Positions 1-7,092 of a stretch of 10,748 nucleotides of DNA are shown here, in pieces. The stretch is taken from contig JAJRTX010000167.1 in the NCBI GenBank assembly GCA_021545665.1, positions 1-10,748 on the forward strand, written 5' to 3'. Positions within the stretch are counted from its first letter, which is position 1. Every line of letters starts with the position of its first letter. The translations under genes were made by a program, and so were the position numbers. Source of the stretch: Zetaproteobacteria bacterium (GTDB lineage: Bacteria; Pseudomonadota; Zetaproteobacteria; Mariprofundales; Mariprofundaceae). The notes beneath the pieces were generated by a model. That model saw only the letters and a list, made by a program, of their open reading frames with translations, was not told the DNA's origin and did no database searches.

Positions 1-1
1 C

Positions 2-112
2 ATCATGCACCGGCTCAATCATCGGCCAAGAAAAACGCTGGGCTACAGAACACCCCATGAAGTGTTCTTCAATACCAAAACTCAACTCACTGAAGTTGCA
101 CTTGGCAGTTGA
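2..112 (+). CDS. IS30-family transposase, C-terminal fragment (cut by window edge)
   Basis: This is the last 36 codons of a DDE transposase that enters from the left edge. The translated fragment contains LNHRPRKTLGYRTPHEVF, the conserved C-terminal block of IS30-family transposases (NxRPRKxLGYxTPxEVF), and ends in VALGS before TGA, as is usual in this family. The rest of the gene lies outside the window, so I cannot tell whether the element is intact. The protein would cut and join DNA at the element's inverted repeats. The family assignment is strong despite the short length; the exact IS name is not determinable. Confidence 0.88.
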   Translation: MMHRLNHRPRKTLGYRTPHEVFFNTKTQLTEVALGS

Positions 113-119
113 ATCCGCG
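96..119 (+). repeat. Probable right terminal inverted repeat of the IS30-type element
   Basis: In many IS30-family elements the last transposase codons overlap the right terminal repeat. The stretch TTGCACTTGGCAGTTGAATC and a few following bases spans the stop codon and has the character of such an end. The matching left repeat is outside the window, so the exact boundary (about 115-120) is inferred. Confidence 0.4.
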
Positions 120-131
120 TAATGTGTCACT

Positions 132-159
132 TTGACTCACATCAAACATATTTTATATT
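132..159 (+). promoter_or_regulatory. Candidate sigma-70 promoter, rightward
   Basis: A -35 box TTGACT (132-137) and a -10 box TATATT (154-159) are separated by 16 bp in an AT-rich stretch; each matches five of six consensus bases. No rightward protein gene follows before the convergent DUF4197 gene, so the transcript, if any, would be non-coding or antisense to that gene. Confidence 0.4.
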
Positions 160-201
160 CCTATACATTCTAAAAATGTATTTCGGCTTGTTTGAGTTGA
201 G
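136..201. repeat. Imperfect inverted repeat with nested hairpin
   Basis: CTCACATCAAACA (136-148) and TGTTTGAGTTGAG (189-201) pair at 11 of 13 positions. Between them lies a second stem, TACATT (164-169) with AATGTA (175-180), around a 5-nt loop. The structure lies immediately downstream of the IS30 end and overlaps the candidate promoter. It could be a remnant of a small element, an operator, or chance in AT-rich DNA. Confidence 0.4.
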
Positions 202-510
202 GCATTTACAGGATTGTTGTGGAGAAATATTACAGCATGCTAAGAGTCGAGAGAGCTGATCGCGCGACTTTCAGACTGCCCGGAGGAAGATGTGTACGCA
301 TGTACTGAATATCAAGATAAACAATGCTCCGGCCTTTTTGTGAGGTGCAAAAGGTAACAATGTAACGGTAAATCAGGATATTTTTATTCGTTACTCTGCC
401 GTGCACGACTGCATGGATGCAGAGCAATGCATGAGCAGCTTGCCGAGTAGATTTCTTATAAGTCCGACAGGCCACGGATCGGAGCCTATGCAGCTCGTTA
501 TTAAATTCTG

Positions 511-1272
511 TTATATATTGCCAAAAACTTTTTGCAGTATATCTGTTGTTCTTTTAACCGGATTTTTGCGAATAGCGGCTTCTTCTTCGGCCATATAGTG
601 GAATATGCCTGACAGCCCCAGATCGAGCACATGCTGGGTTAGATTAGCATTGGCGTCCGGTACGAAAGGCAGGGACTTGTATTTCCCCATGGCTGTATCA
701 TAAGCCTGAATGGCTCCGGCCTGTGATAGTGCTTTTTTGACTACCGGGCGCATTTCATCAGATAACGGATTCGACATCTTGCCTTTAAAATACTGTGTTG
801 CCGCATCATCCGGGCCTTGCAGAATTTTTTTCGCATCGTCGAATGTCATTTCTTTGATGGCATTGCCAAATATACGCTTGGCTTTGGGAGTTGCGGTTTC
901 GGCAGCACGATTCAATCTCAGTTCCAGATCATCCATCATCGAACCCATGCCAACCGCATCCAAAGCTGATTTCACAGTCTGGAGGTTTTCCGGTAGTGGG
1001 ATGTGAATTTTGGGGTCTGCATTGAATCCGTCACTTTTCCCCAATTGCCCAACCACGTTTTCGGAGCCGATGCGTAGTGCATCTTTGAGTCCGGCAATCA
1101 TATCCGAATTGCTCAGACTCGATACGGAAGGCAAAGCTGAAGACGTCGATTGACTTCCGCTGGATTCACCCAGCAACCCACCGACCTTATCCATCCATCC
1201 AGCCAAAGCCTGAGAAGCAGGCCATACAAGTACTGCCGCAATAATCACCAGGTTCCAGTTCACTCGTTTCAT
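511..1272 (-). CDS. DUF4197 domain-containing secreted protein
   Basis: A 253-aa protein of unknown biochemical role. Residues 1-24 form a clear signal peptide (MKRVNWN, a hydrophobic run, then SQALA before GW), so the mature protein is expected in the periplasm. The rest matches the DUF4197 pattern along its whole length: a GLKDAL block, a GF...LP segment, LNRAAE, MTFDDAKKIL, a DAATQYF block, and a C-terminal EEAAIRKNP followed by a VFG near the end. The ATG at 1272 is chosen because GGGGGTGA lies just upstream. An in-frame TTG seven codons further out would spoil the signal peptide start. It is probably a single-gene unit, separated from hemH by 268 bp. The function is not established for the family; the family call is confident. 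Confidence 0.9.
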   Translation of the reverse strand: MKRVNWNLVIIAAVLVWPASQALAGWMDKVGGLLGESSGSQSTSSALPSVSSLSNSDMIAGLKDALRIGSENVVGQLGKSDGFNADPKIHIPLPENLQTVKSALDAVGMGSMMDDLELRLNRAAETATPKAKRIFGNAIKEMTFDDAKKILQGPDDAATQYFKGKMSNPLSDEMRPVVKKALSQAGAIQAYDTAMGKYKSLPFVPDANANLTQHVLDLGLSGIFHYMAEEEAAIRKNPVKRTTDILQKVFGNI

Positions 1273-1540
1273 GGCATCACCCCCGTCACACAAACAGTAT
1301 AATGCATTATCACAAAAGAACCCAGTAAATATTCACAGCCCTGCAAACCCGGAATAATTAGTCTGTGAGTCACTTGCAAAACTCCGGGGGGATGCGCGGT
1401 AATTCCATTTCGAGTCCATTTTCGGGATGTGGTGAGGTCTGGCTTGATTTATGGATACTACATTAGAAAGTAATGAGCGAGGCTTTTATGCATTTAAGCT
1501 CAGGTTAAATAGCTGCTGTCGTAACCTGTGCAAATTCGGT
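1273..1540. other. Intergenic region between hemH and the DUF4197 gene
   Basis: This region carries the upstream signals of the DUF4197 gene and the 3' flank of hemH. CAGGTTA (1501-1507) and TAACCTG (1522-1528) form a perfect 7-bp inverted repeat with a 14-nt loop, just after the hemH stop in the minus direction. It could help end hemH transcripts, but there is no U-tract after it. Nothing else is recognisable. Confidence 0.45.
1296..1314 (-). promoter_or_regulatory. Possible -10 elements for the DUF4197 gene
   Basis: On the minus strand, TGTGATAAT (plus 1306-1314) fits an extended -10 (TG, one base, then GATAAT), and TATACT (plus 1296-1301) is a second -10-like hexamer nearer the gene. No good -35 accompanies either, so this is tentative. 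Confidence 0.25.
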
Positions 1541-2551
1541 TTAAAGGTGTTCCATGGCTATCTGAGTCAGAGCCTGGATATGGGCATCACTGTCATTTAA
1601 TGCAGGAATATAGCGGAACTGTGTGCCACCTGCTGCGAGAAATAAGTCCCGGTTTTGTATGGCAATCTCTTCAACTGTTTCCAGACAATCAGCAGGAAAG
1701 CCGGGACAGATAACATCCACTGATCTTACTCCGGACTTTCCCCATGTTTTTAGAGTGACATCAGTATAAGGCTGCACCCATGGTTGTTTGCCAAAACGGG
1801 ATTGGAAGGCAATAGAAGCATGCTTCTCATCCAGCTCCAGCGCTTCACGGAGAAGGCGCGCAGTTTTTCGACAATGGCAGGGATAGGGGTCACCAGCCTC
1901 AAAATAGCTTTTAGGGATGCCATGGAAAGATATCAGCAGGCGCTCTGGCTTGCCATGCTGTTGCCAGTATTTTCTCACACTGTCAGCCAGAGCAGTGATA
2001 TAGGCAGGATGATCATGGTAGGCATCAATCATGTGCAGACAGGGAATACAGCGCCAGGTTTTCAGTACATCAGCAACCGCGTCAAAGGTAGAAGCAGTGG
2101 TAGCAGCTGAATACTGGGGATACAATGGCAGTACGAGCAGTCGATTACTGCCTTTTTCCCTTAATGCTTCCAATCCTGAGCGAATAGAAGGAGTGCCATA
2201 ACGCATTGCCAGCTCGACATGTGTGTTTTCGCCCAGTTTTTGTCGAAGACTAAGCTCCAGTTTTTGCTGCTGCCGGCGTCCTGTGATCAGAAGTGGTGAG
2301 CCTTCATCCGCCCACACTTTTTGATATGCTGCCGCCGATTTAGCCGGGCGAGTGTTGAGGATAATGCCATTGAGAATGAGCCACCACAGCCAGCGCGGTT
2401 GTTCAACCACGCGCGGATCCCAGAGGAACTCTTTCAGATAACGACGCACAGCAGATCTGGTCGGTGCATCCGGTGTACCCAGATTGGTTAGCAGTACGCC
2501 TGTGCTTGCAGGCTGATCATGATCAAAATGTTTTTGAGCACTATAGGGCAT
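1541..2551 (-). CDS. hemH: Ferrochelatase (class I)
   Basis: Inserts ferrous iron into protoporphyrin IX, the final step of protoheme synthesis. The 336-aa length is normal for bacterial ferrochelatases. Visible signatures in order: GVLLTNLGTPDAPT near residue 18, the porphyrin-site block VLPLYPQYSAATTAS near 140, the signature SFHGIP with the catalytic histidine at 210, and PGFPADCLETVEEI with the conserved glutamate at 291. Paired cysteines around 225-227 and Cys282/289 are typical of proteobacterial members. The ATG at 2551 is chosen because GGAG sits about 6 nt upstream; the open frame continues further upstream, but that part does not look like ferrochelatase. No membrane segment is evident, so the protein is probably cytosolic or peripheral. 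No other heme gene lies beside it, and it is separated from acyP by 305 bp. Confidence 0.97.
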   Translation of the reverse strand: MPYSAQKHFDHDQPASTGVLLTNLGTPDAPTRSAVRRYLKEFLWDPRVVEQPRWLWWLILNGIILNTRPAKSAAAYQKVWADEGSPLLITGRRQQQKLELSLRQKLGENTHVELAMRYGTPSIRSGLEALREKGSNRLLVLPLYPQYSAATTASTFDAVADVLKTWRCIPCLHMIDAYHDHPAYITALADSVRKYWQQHGKPERLLISFHGIPKSYFEAGDPYPCHCRKTARLLREALELDEKHASIAFQSRFGKQPWVQPYTDVTLKTWGKSGVRSVDVICPGFPADCLETVEEIAIQNRDLFLAAGGTQFRYIPALNDSDAHIQALTQIAMEHL

Positions 2552-2692
2552 GTATACTCCGCGACTGGCAGGCGTGTGGCTGCATTGCACTCGTTTGAAT
2601 TGGAAACAGCCAGTCCCGCACTTGCGCGCCTTGCAGCACATCCCGCCAGAACTCGCTGATGGTGCACTTTTCTATGGGACAGGACACTAGCA

Positions 2693-2709
2693 GCCGCTAG
2701 GTGAGCGGC
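2693..2709 (-). other. Hairpin in the predicted hemH leader
   Basis: GCCGCT (2693-2698) and AGCGGC (2704-2709) form a perfect 6-bp GC-rich stem with a 5-nt loop. It would lie at the start of the hemH leader transcript if the promoter at 2717-2745 is used. There is no T-run, so it is not a classic terminator. Confidence 0.35.
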
Positions 2710-2716
2710 AAGCTGA

Positions 2717-2745
2717 AGTATAATCCCAAGATCCAATATTGACAT
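2717..2745 (-). promoter_or_regulatory. Candidate hemH promoter
   Basis: On the minus strand, TATACT (plus 2717-2722) is preceded at 17 bp by ATGTCA (plus 2740-2745), a 4/6 match to the -35 consensus. The predicted start near 2710 would give a leader of about 160 nt. The -35 lies inside the palindrome at 2740-2758. Confidence 0.35.
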
Positions 2746-2758
2746 GCGGCGCATGTCA
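2740..2758. promoter_or_regulatory. Perfect 19-bp palindrome, candidate operator upstream of hemH
   Basis: TGACATGCG (2740-2748), a single central G, and CGCATGTCA (2750-2758) are exact reverse complements. The symmetry, size and position over the -35 of the candidate hemH promoter fit a binding site for a dimeric repressor. On the plus strand it also contains a perfect TTGACA (2739-2744), but no gene follows in that direction. The regulator is unknown. Confidence 0.5.
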
Positions 2759-2856
2759 CAACCTTTTATCACCTGCAAGGACATTGGAAAAATCTGCAAC
2801 GCTGATATGCACAGAGCAGATGCAAAGCGGTGAGTTATGAATTGATCAGTGTTTCT

Positions 2857-3132
2857 TTAAAGAATATGAAAACCTGACTGGCGATTGGCAGGATTATGGT
2901 TTTTAAAATCAATACCGCTGACAGAGGCGTGAATCGGCCCATGCTTTAGCCATTGCCGCATGGTTTTGATCTGTTCCGCCTCTCCACAAATGCAGACTTC
3001 TACACTGCCATCGGACAGATTTCGAACCCAGCCGTGAATACCTAATTCCCGAGCCTTATTTCGAGTATAGTAGCGAAAGCTTACACCCTGAACCCGTCCT
3101 TGAATACTAACCAGCAGGCAACAGTTACGCAT
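2857..3132 (-). CDS. acyP: Acylphosphatase
   Basis: A small (91-aa) cytosolic enzyme that hydrolyses carboxyl-phosphate bonds such as those in acetyl phosphate or 1,3-bisphosphoglycerate. The N-terminal block GRVQGVSFRYYTRNKA contains the phosphate-binding loop and catalytic Arg20. GWVRNLSDGSVEV contains catalytic Asn38. The length and the single alpha/beta domain are typical. The ATG overlaps the end of nadB by 8 bp, so the two genes are expected to be co-transcribed and translationally coupled. This linkage does not by itself indicate a role in NAD synthesis. No clear terminator follows the gene. Confidence 0.95.
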   Translation of the reverse strand: MRNCCLLVSIQGRVQGVSFRYYTRNKARELGIHGWVRNLSDGSVEVCICGEAEQIKTMRQWLKHGPIHASVSGIDFKNHNPANRQSGFHIL

Positions 3133-4717
3133 GGGTTTCCGGAGTCAGTATGGTATCGACCGGTTTGCAGTCAGTTTCAGGGTAATCAGTGGAATAATGC
3201 AGACCTCTGGACTCATGCCGTTGTTGGGCACTCTGGATGATGAGTTCGGCTACCAGAGCCAGGTTGCGTAATTCAAGTAGATCCTGACTGACCGGGTGCT
3301 TCCAGTAATAAGAAGCAATTTCCTCACTAATCAGGCGCAAACGCCGACGTGCGCGGCGCAGGCGCTCATCAGAGCGGACGATGCCGACGAAGTTAGACAT
3401 AGTAGCGCGGATCTCATCCCAGTTTTGTTTGATCTGTATGCGTTCGGTTTCAGGAATGATACCGCTGTCATCCCAGTCAGGCACTGATGGAGGGGACAAT
3501 GTGGGCTGCTTTAAGATATCAGCAGCGCAATAGTCGGCCATAACAAGACATTCGAGTAGCGAGTTGCTGGCCAGGCGGTTGGCTCCGTGCAGGCCTGTGC
3601 AGGCCGTTTCACCAATGGCATAAAGACCGTTTATTTGCGTGTGTCCGTGAAGATCCGTCTGGATTCCGCCGCAGATATAATGGGCGGCTGGCACAACAGG
3701 AATGGGCTCTCTGGTCATGTCCAGGCCAAAATCTTGCAGGCGATCATGGATATTGGGAAAATGTTCAATGATGGTTTCTTTGCCCAGCGAACGGGCATCC
3801 AGATACATACAGTCCACGCCCTGCTTTTTCATCTCATGGTCTATGGCACGTGCAACAATATCACGCGGGGCCATTTCTCCTCGTTCGTCATAATCAAGAA
3901 CAAAGCGGTGTCCCTGTCGGTCAATCAGATGCGCGCCTTCACCACGCAAGGCTTCACTGAGCAGCATGTTGGAGCCCTGTTGATGAAACAGGCAGGTCGG
4001 ATGAAACTGGATAAATTCGAGATTCATTACCGGACAACCGGCGCGCCATGCCATGGCAATACCATCACCGGATGCAGCATGTGGATTGGATGTATATAGA
4101 TATACCTTGCCAGCGCCTCCTGTGGCGAGAATGGTTTGGCCAGCTCTGATGGTCAGAATTTCATTGTCGGCAGATAGCACATATGCCCCGAGACATTGCT
4201 TGCTGCCGATATTCTTCATGCGTCTGGATGTTATCAGATCAATAACCGCGTGTTTCTCCAGATGCTGAATGTTGCTGTGTGGAGCAATGCGGGACAGCAG
4301 GGCTCTGGTAATGGCCTGACCCGTGGCATCTCTGGCATGTGCTACACGGCGATTGCTGTGGCCACCCTCGTGTGTGAGATGCAGTTTTCCATCACGGATG
4401 TCAAATTCAGTGCCTATATCAATCAGCTCCTGAATAATAGCCTGGCCATGTTTAACTGTGGCCCGTACGACTTCTTCATGGCAAAGGCCTGCGCCACATT
4501 TTATTGTATCCTGCACATGTGATTCTACAGAATCACTATCTGAGTGTGCGCCGGCAATACCACCCTGTGCATGCCATGTGCTGGAATCCTGGCATGTTCC
4601 CTTGTTGACGATAATGACCCGGCCATGTTGGGAAAGCCGACATGCTGTTAGCAGACCTGCAGCACCGCTGCCGATAATGAGGTAGTCTGTCTCCAGTTGT
4701 TGTCTGTGTTTCAACAT
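3125..4717 (-). CDS. nadB: L-aspartate oxidase
   Basis: The FAD enzyme that oxidises L-aspartate to iminoaspartate, which NadA converts to quinolinate in de novo NAD synthesis. The 530-aa protein shows the Rossmann FAD motif GSGAAG at 16-21, HAQGGIAG at 49-56, Glu117 in the HLTHEGGH block, His239 in QFHPT, Arg285 in APRDIVARAID, His346 in AAHYICGG and Arg381 in HGANRLASNSLLE. These correspond to the known substrate and catalytic residues of the succinate dehydrogenase/fumarate reductase-like fold, and all are intact. The C-terminal helical domain is also present. The ATG at 4717 places the FAD motif at the usual distance from the N-terminus, although its ribosome binding site is weak. It is divergent from rseC and overlaps acyP downstream; nadA and nadC are not in the window. 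Confidence 0.97.
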   Translation of the reverse strand: MLKHRQQLETDYLIIGSGAAGLLTACRLSQHGRVIIVNKGTCQDSSTWHAQGGIAGAHSDSDSVESHVQDTIKCGAGLCHEEVVRATVKHGQAIIQELIDIGTEFDIRDGKLHLTHEGGHSNRRVAHARDATGQAITRALLSRIAPHSNIQHLEKHAVIDLITSRRMKNIGSKQCLGAYVLSADNEILTIRAGQTILATGGAGKVYLYTSNPHAASGDGIAMAWRAGCPVMNLEFIQFHPTCLFHQQGSNMLLSEALRGEGAHLIDRQGHRFVLDYDERGEMAPRDIVARAIDHEMKKQGVDCMYLDARSLGKETIIEHFPNIHDRLQDFGLDMTREPIPVVPAAHYICGGIQTDLHGHTQINGLYAIGETACTGLHGANRLASNSLLECLVMADYCAADILKQPTLSPPSVPDWDDSGIIPETERIQIKQNWDEIRATMSNFVGIVRSDERLRRARRRLRLISEEIASYYWKHPVSQDLLELRNLALVAELIIQSAQQRHESRGLHYSTDYPETDCKPVDTILTPETHA

Positions 4718-4839
4718 AGCGACATAATCTACTCTGGTGATAATTAATGGCTACAGTGTAAGATGCGCAGTGAGTGATGAATAACTCACCCGGACATGTC
4801 ATTTTACAATGTTGTTCGTGATGAATGAAGGAGAAATAT
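4718..4839. promoter_or_regulatory. Divergent nadB / rseC intergenic region
   Basis: About 120 bp must carry promoters for both directions. GTGAGT (4770-4775) and ACTCAC (4784-4789) form a 6-bp inverted repeat. GACATGTC (4793-4800) is a perfect palindrome that shares the CATGTC core of the operator-like site upstream of hemH. TACAAT (4805-4810) is a possible -10 for the rseC operon, without a convincing -35. I see no clear sigma-E type promoter and no remnant of rpoE, rseA or rseB coding sequence. Confidence 0.4.
4828..4833 (+). promoter_or_regulatory. Ribosome binding site deciding a TTG start for rseC
   Basis: AAGGAG lies 6 nt before TTG at 4840. The upstream in-frame ATG (4825) overlaps this site and has no ribosome binding site of its own, so translation from TTG is preferred. 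Confidence 0.75.
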
Positions 4840-5328
4840 TTGGAACAACTGGTTACAGTCATAGCCATCGAGAGAGATGAAGCGGTTGTTTCCGGACGCC
4901 GGGCCAACTCATGTAGTGATTGTGCCGGCAAAGCATCATGCAGTACACTGGGCTCATGGAAAGATCGCTTCGTTGAGATGCGTGTGAAAAATTCCATTCA
5001 TGCACGCGTTGGTGATGAAGTGCTGCTGGAATTGCCGGATGCGGTATTAATGCGTGTTGCTTTCCGTCTTTATGGCTTACCGATGCTGGTTTTTGTATTT
5101 AGCGGTTTAACCGTTCGCAGTCTTGCTTTATATGCTGCATGGCCATTGCCGGAGGTGTGGGCAGCAGTGGCAGGAGTGTTGGGCATTCTGGCTACGTATG
5201 GCTGGATTTTGTATAATTCAGAAAATTCTACATCAGAAAGCCTGAATGCTCGTATGGTGCGGGTCACTCAGTCAGGTAATCAATTTCCAATAAAGATTGT
5301 CAATGAAGAGACAGCCCAGCTTCATTAA
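4840..5328 (+). CDS. rseC: RseC/MucC-family inner-membrane protein (SoxR-reducing / sigma-E regulator family)
   Basis: A 162-aa membrane protein of the RseC/MucC family, whose members modulate the sigma-E envelope stress response or take part in reducing SoxR. The N-terminal cytosolic part has cysteines 25, 28 and 34 in the family spacing C-x2-C-x5-C. Two hydrophobic segments follow, about residues 77-97 and 104-125, then a polar tail. Starting at TTG 4840 gives MEQLVTV, the normal family N-terminus. It heads the plus-strand operon; the mucD reading begins 65 bp after its stop. In relatives it follows rpoE-rseA-rseB, all absent here, so any role in sigma-E control must rely on a sigma factor encoded elsewhere, or the protein may serve redox or Rnf-like functions instead. 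The tail beyond the second segment is somewhat longer than in E. coli RseC. Confidence 0.85.
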   Translation: MEQLVTVIAIERDEAVVSGRRANSCSDCAGKASCSTLGSWKDRFVEMRVKNSIHARVGDEVLLELPDAVLMRVAFRLYGLPMLVFVFSGLTVRSLALYAAWPLPEVWAAVAGVLGILATYGWILYNSENSTSESLNARMVRVTQSGNQFPIKIVNEETAQLH

Positions 5329-5380
5329 TCTTGTATTCATCTACACATATAAAAATTCATGTTTTTAATCATTGGCAGAA

Positions 5381-5386
5381 AAGGAG
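5381..5386 (+). promoter_or_regulatory. Ribosome binding site deciding a TTG start for mucD
   Basis: AAGGAG is followed after 7 nt by TTG at 5394. Starting there gives a textbook signal peptide, whereas the longer open frame from 5331 would put a polar 21-residue extension before it. Confidence 0.75.
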
Positions 5387-5393
5387 TTCCGGT

Positions 5394-6803
5394 TTGAGTC
5401 TAAGTAAGTATTTTGTTCCATTATTAGTTGTTACATTGATGGCTGCCTGGCCAGCTAATGCCATGCCGCAAAGTTTTGCAGATCTGGCTGAAGAGCAGGC
5501 CAATGCTGTAGTCAATATCAGTTCAACCATACATGCCAAACAGCACAAGGGGTTACCTCCGGGATATGGCTTTCCCAAGAATTCCCCGTTTAATGATTTT
5601 TTCGAAGATTTTATGCGCAATATGCCACAGCAGCGGCGTGAACAGCATGCGTTAGGCACAGGGTTTATTATTTCAGCGGATGGTTATGTGGTGACCAACA
5701 ATCATGTTGTGGCAGGCGCTGACAAAGTAATGGTTAAAATGCGTGATGGTACAGAGCGGGAAGCGAAAGTGATTGGCAGTGATTCCAAACTGGACGTGGC
5801 ATTGCTCAGGGTCAAGGCAAAGGGACTAAAAACAGTAAGGTTGGGGGATTCTGAAAAACTGCGTGTGGGTGACTGGGTGGTGGCCATTGGTAATCCGTTC
5901 GGTCTGGAACAGACAGTTACCGCAGGCATAGTCTCGGCCAAGGGTCGTGTCATTGGATCGGGTCCTTATGATGATTTTATTCAGACAGATGCTGCTATTA
6001 ATCCGGGTAATTCCGGTGGCCCGTTATTTAACCTCAAGGGTGAAGTGGTCGGCATCAATACGGCTATTTATTCCCAGAGCGGAGGCAGTAATGGCATAGG
6101 TTTCGCGATCCCGATCAATCTGGCCAAATCAGTGTTGGATGATTTGCGTGAATATGGCCATGTTTCGCGCGCCAGGCTCGGAGTCCATATCACCGATGTA
6201 GATCAAGCGACCATGGAAGCTCTGGGGCTGGATAGTCGGGAAGGTGCACTGGTGCCTCAGGTCGAGTCAGGTTCTGCAGCCGATAAGGCAGGAATCAGAG
6301 CCGGCGATGTAATTATTTCGATTGATGGAACACCTGTCCGCAAGGCTCACGATCTGCCTATCCGTGTTGCACGGCATGCGCCGGGAGATAAAGTGAAAAT
6401 TGGCATTGTCCGTGATGGAAAGAAAAAAATTATTACAGTAAAAGTTGACGCCATGCCGGAAGATGAAACAGCTCAGAACGGTGATCCACAGGGTGAGAAA
6501 GGCAAACTTCGTTTGGGTATTGTGGGTGAGGATCTAACCCGCAAGCTGGCGAATCAATTGCAGGCGCGGGTGAAATATGGCGTAGTTATCCAACAGGTTC
6601 AGCCGGGCTCGCCTGCCCTGCGAGCTGGCATTAAGCGCGGCGATGTCATTTTCCGTATCAATGGTAAGAATATAAAGAACATGCGCAGTTTTTCCAAACT
6701 GGCCAAGGGTTTTAAGCATGGTGATGTATTGCGTGTGATGCTGGATCGTCAGGGTGATCAGGTGTTTGCTTTGGTTAAACTGCCCAAGCTGGAAAAAAAG
6801 TGA
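5394..6803 (+). CDS. mucD: Do-family periplasmic serine endoprotease (MucD/DegP-like)
   Basis: A periplasmic HtrA-type chaperone-protease that degrades misfolded envelope proteins. From the TTG start it is 469 aa, close to Pseudomonas MucD. Residues 1-23 are a signal peptide ending WPANA. The trypsin-like domain carries the catalytic triad His104 (VTNNHVVAGAD), Asp134 (SKLDVALL) and Ser207 (NPGNSGGPLF). Two PDZ domains follow, roughly 265-350 and 380-465, with carboxylate-binding loops RLGVHI and RLGIVG at their starts. All active-site residues are present. It sits 65 bp after rseC, matching the mucC-mucD order of Pseudomonas, and its stop overlaps the next gene by 4 bp (GTGA), suggesting translational coupling. 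In relatives it is controlled by sigma-E; the absence of rpoE nearby leaves its control open. Confidence 0.95.
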   Translation: MSLSKYFVPLLVVTLMAAWPANAMPQSFADLAEEQANAVVNISSTIHAKQHKGLPPGYGFPKNSPFNDFFEDFMRNMPQQRREQHALGTGFIISADGYVVTNNHVVAGADKVMVKMRDGTEREAKVIGSDSKLDVALLRVKAKGLKTVRLGDSEKLRVGDWVVAIGNPFGLEQTVTAGIVSAKGRVIGSGPYDDFIQTDAAINPGNSGGPLFNLKGEVVGINTAIYSQSGGSNGIGFAIPINLAKSVLDDLREYGHVSRARLGVHITDVDQATMEALGLDSREGALVPQVESGSAADKAGIRAGDVIISIDGTPVRKAHDLPIRVARHAPGDKVKIGIVRDGKKKIITVKVDAMPEDETAQNGDPQGEKGKLRLGIVGEDLTRKLANQLQARVKYGVVIQQVQPGSPALRAGIKRGDVIFRINGKNIKNMRSFSKLAKGFKHGDVLRVMLDRQGDQVFALVKLPKLEKK

Positions 6804-7092
6804 CGATTGATGAGCAAATGAGTCTACCACACATCCAGTTGATGTCGCGCCGTGATTGCTGTCTTTGTGATGATGCCAAGACAGTTCTTGCTGCTGTGGC
6901 GGAAGATGGATGTTGTACATGGGAGACTGTTAATGTGGATCATGATAAAGCCCTGATGGTTCGGTTTGGTCTTGATGTGCCGGTACTACTGGCAAACGGC
7001 AGTATCATTTTTAAACACAGGGTAACGGCTGAACAGCTATCAGATTTTCTGGTTGCCGGGGCGAAAGCTTCCGATAAAAAAGGACAATTGAT

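Larger units (their letters stand above)
113..510. other. Intergenic region between IS30 tail and DUF4197 gene; no convincing gene
   Basis: About 400 bp without a supportable protein gene. Open frames on either strand are short, lack ribosome binding sites and do not resemble known proteins. The region holds a sigma-70-like promoter (132-159), an imperfect inverted repeat with a nested hairpin (136-201), a 12-bp palindrome TGCATGGATGCA (410-421), and at 463-473 the sequence TCCGACAGGCC, which is the exact reverse complement of the start of the IS element at the right end of the window. It may be mobile-element debris or may encode a small RNA. I see no tRNA and no clear terminator. Confidence 0.5.
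2552..2856. other. Long gap between acyP and hemH; regulatory features only
   Basis: About 305 bp holding the 19-bp palindrome, the candidate promoter and the leader hairpin. Open frames exist on the minus strand here, including an upstream extension of hemH, but none has a ribosome binding site or a recognisable product. I see no tRNA or other known RNA gene. Confidence 0.5.

Noticed and set aside
230..475. A minus-strand open frame of 81 codons in the left intergenic region
   Set aside because: No ribosome binding site, no resemblance to a known family, and it overlaps IS-like debris.
1450..1599. A 49-codon plus-strand open frame running into the 3' end of hemH
   Set aside because: No convincing ribosome binding site; it shares sequence with hemH on the opposite strand, so chance is the simplest explanation.
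2488..2799. A minus-strand open frame covering the hemH leader, and the longer upstream extension of hemH
   Set aside because: No ribosome binding site, low-complexity composition, and the upstream part does not match ferrochelatase; the start at 2551 has a proper site.
3587..4099. A 170-codon open frame on the plus strand inside nadB
   Set aside because: It is antisense to a clearly functional nadB with all catalytic residues, has no ribosome binding site and no recognisable product.
4536..4997. A minus-strand open frame of 153 codons spanning the start of nadB, the intergenic gap and the start of rseC
   Set aside because: It overlaps two well-supported genes in other frames and looks like no known protein.
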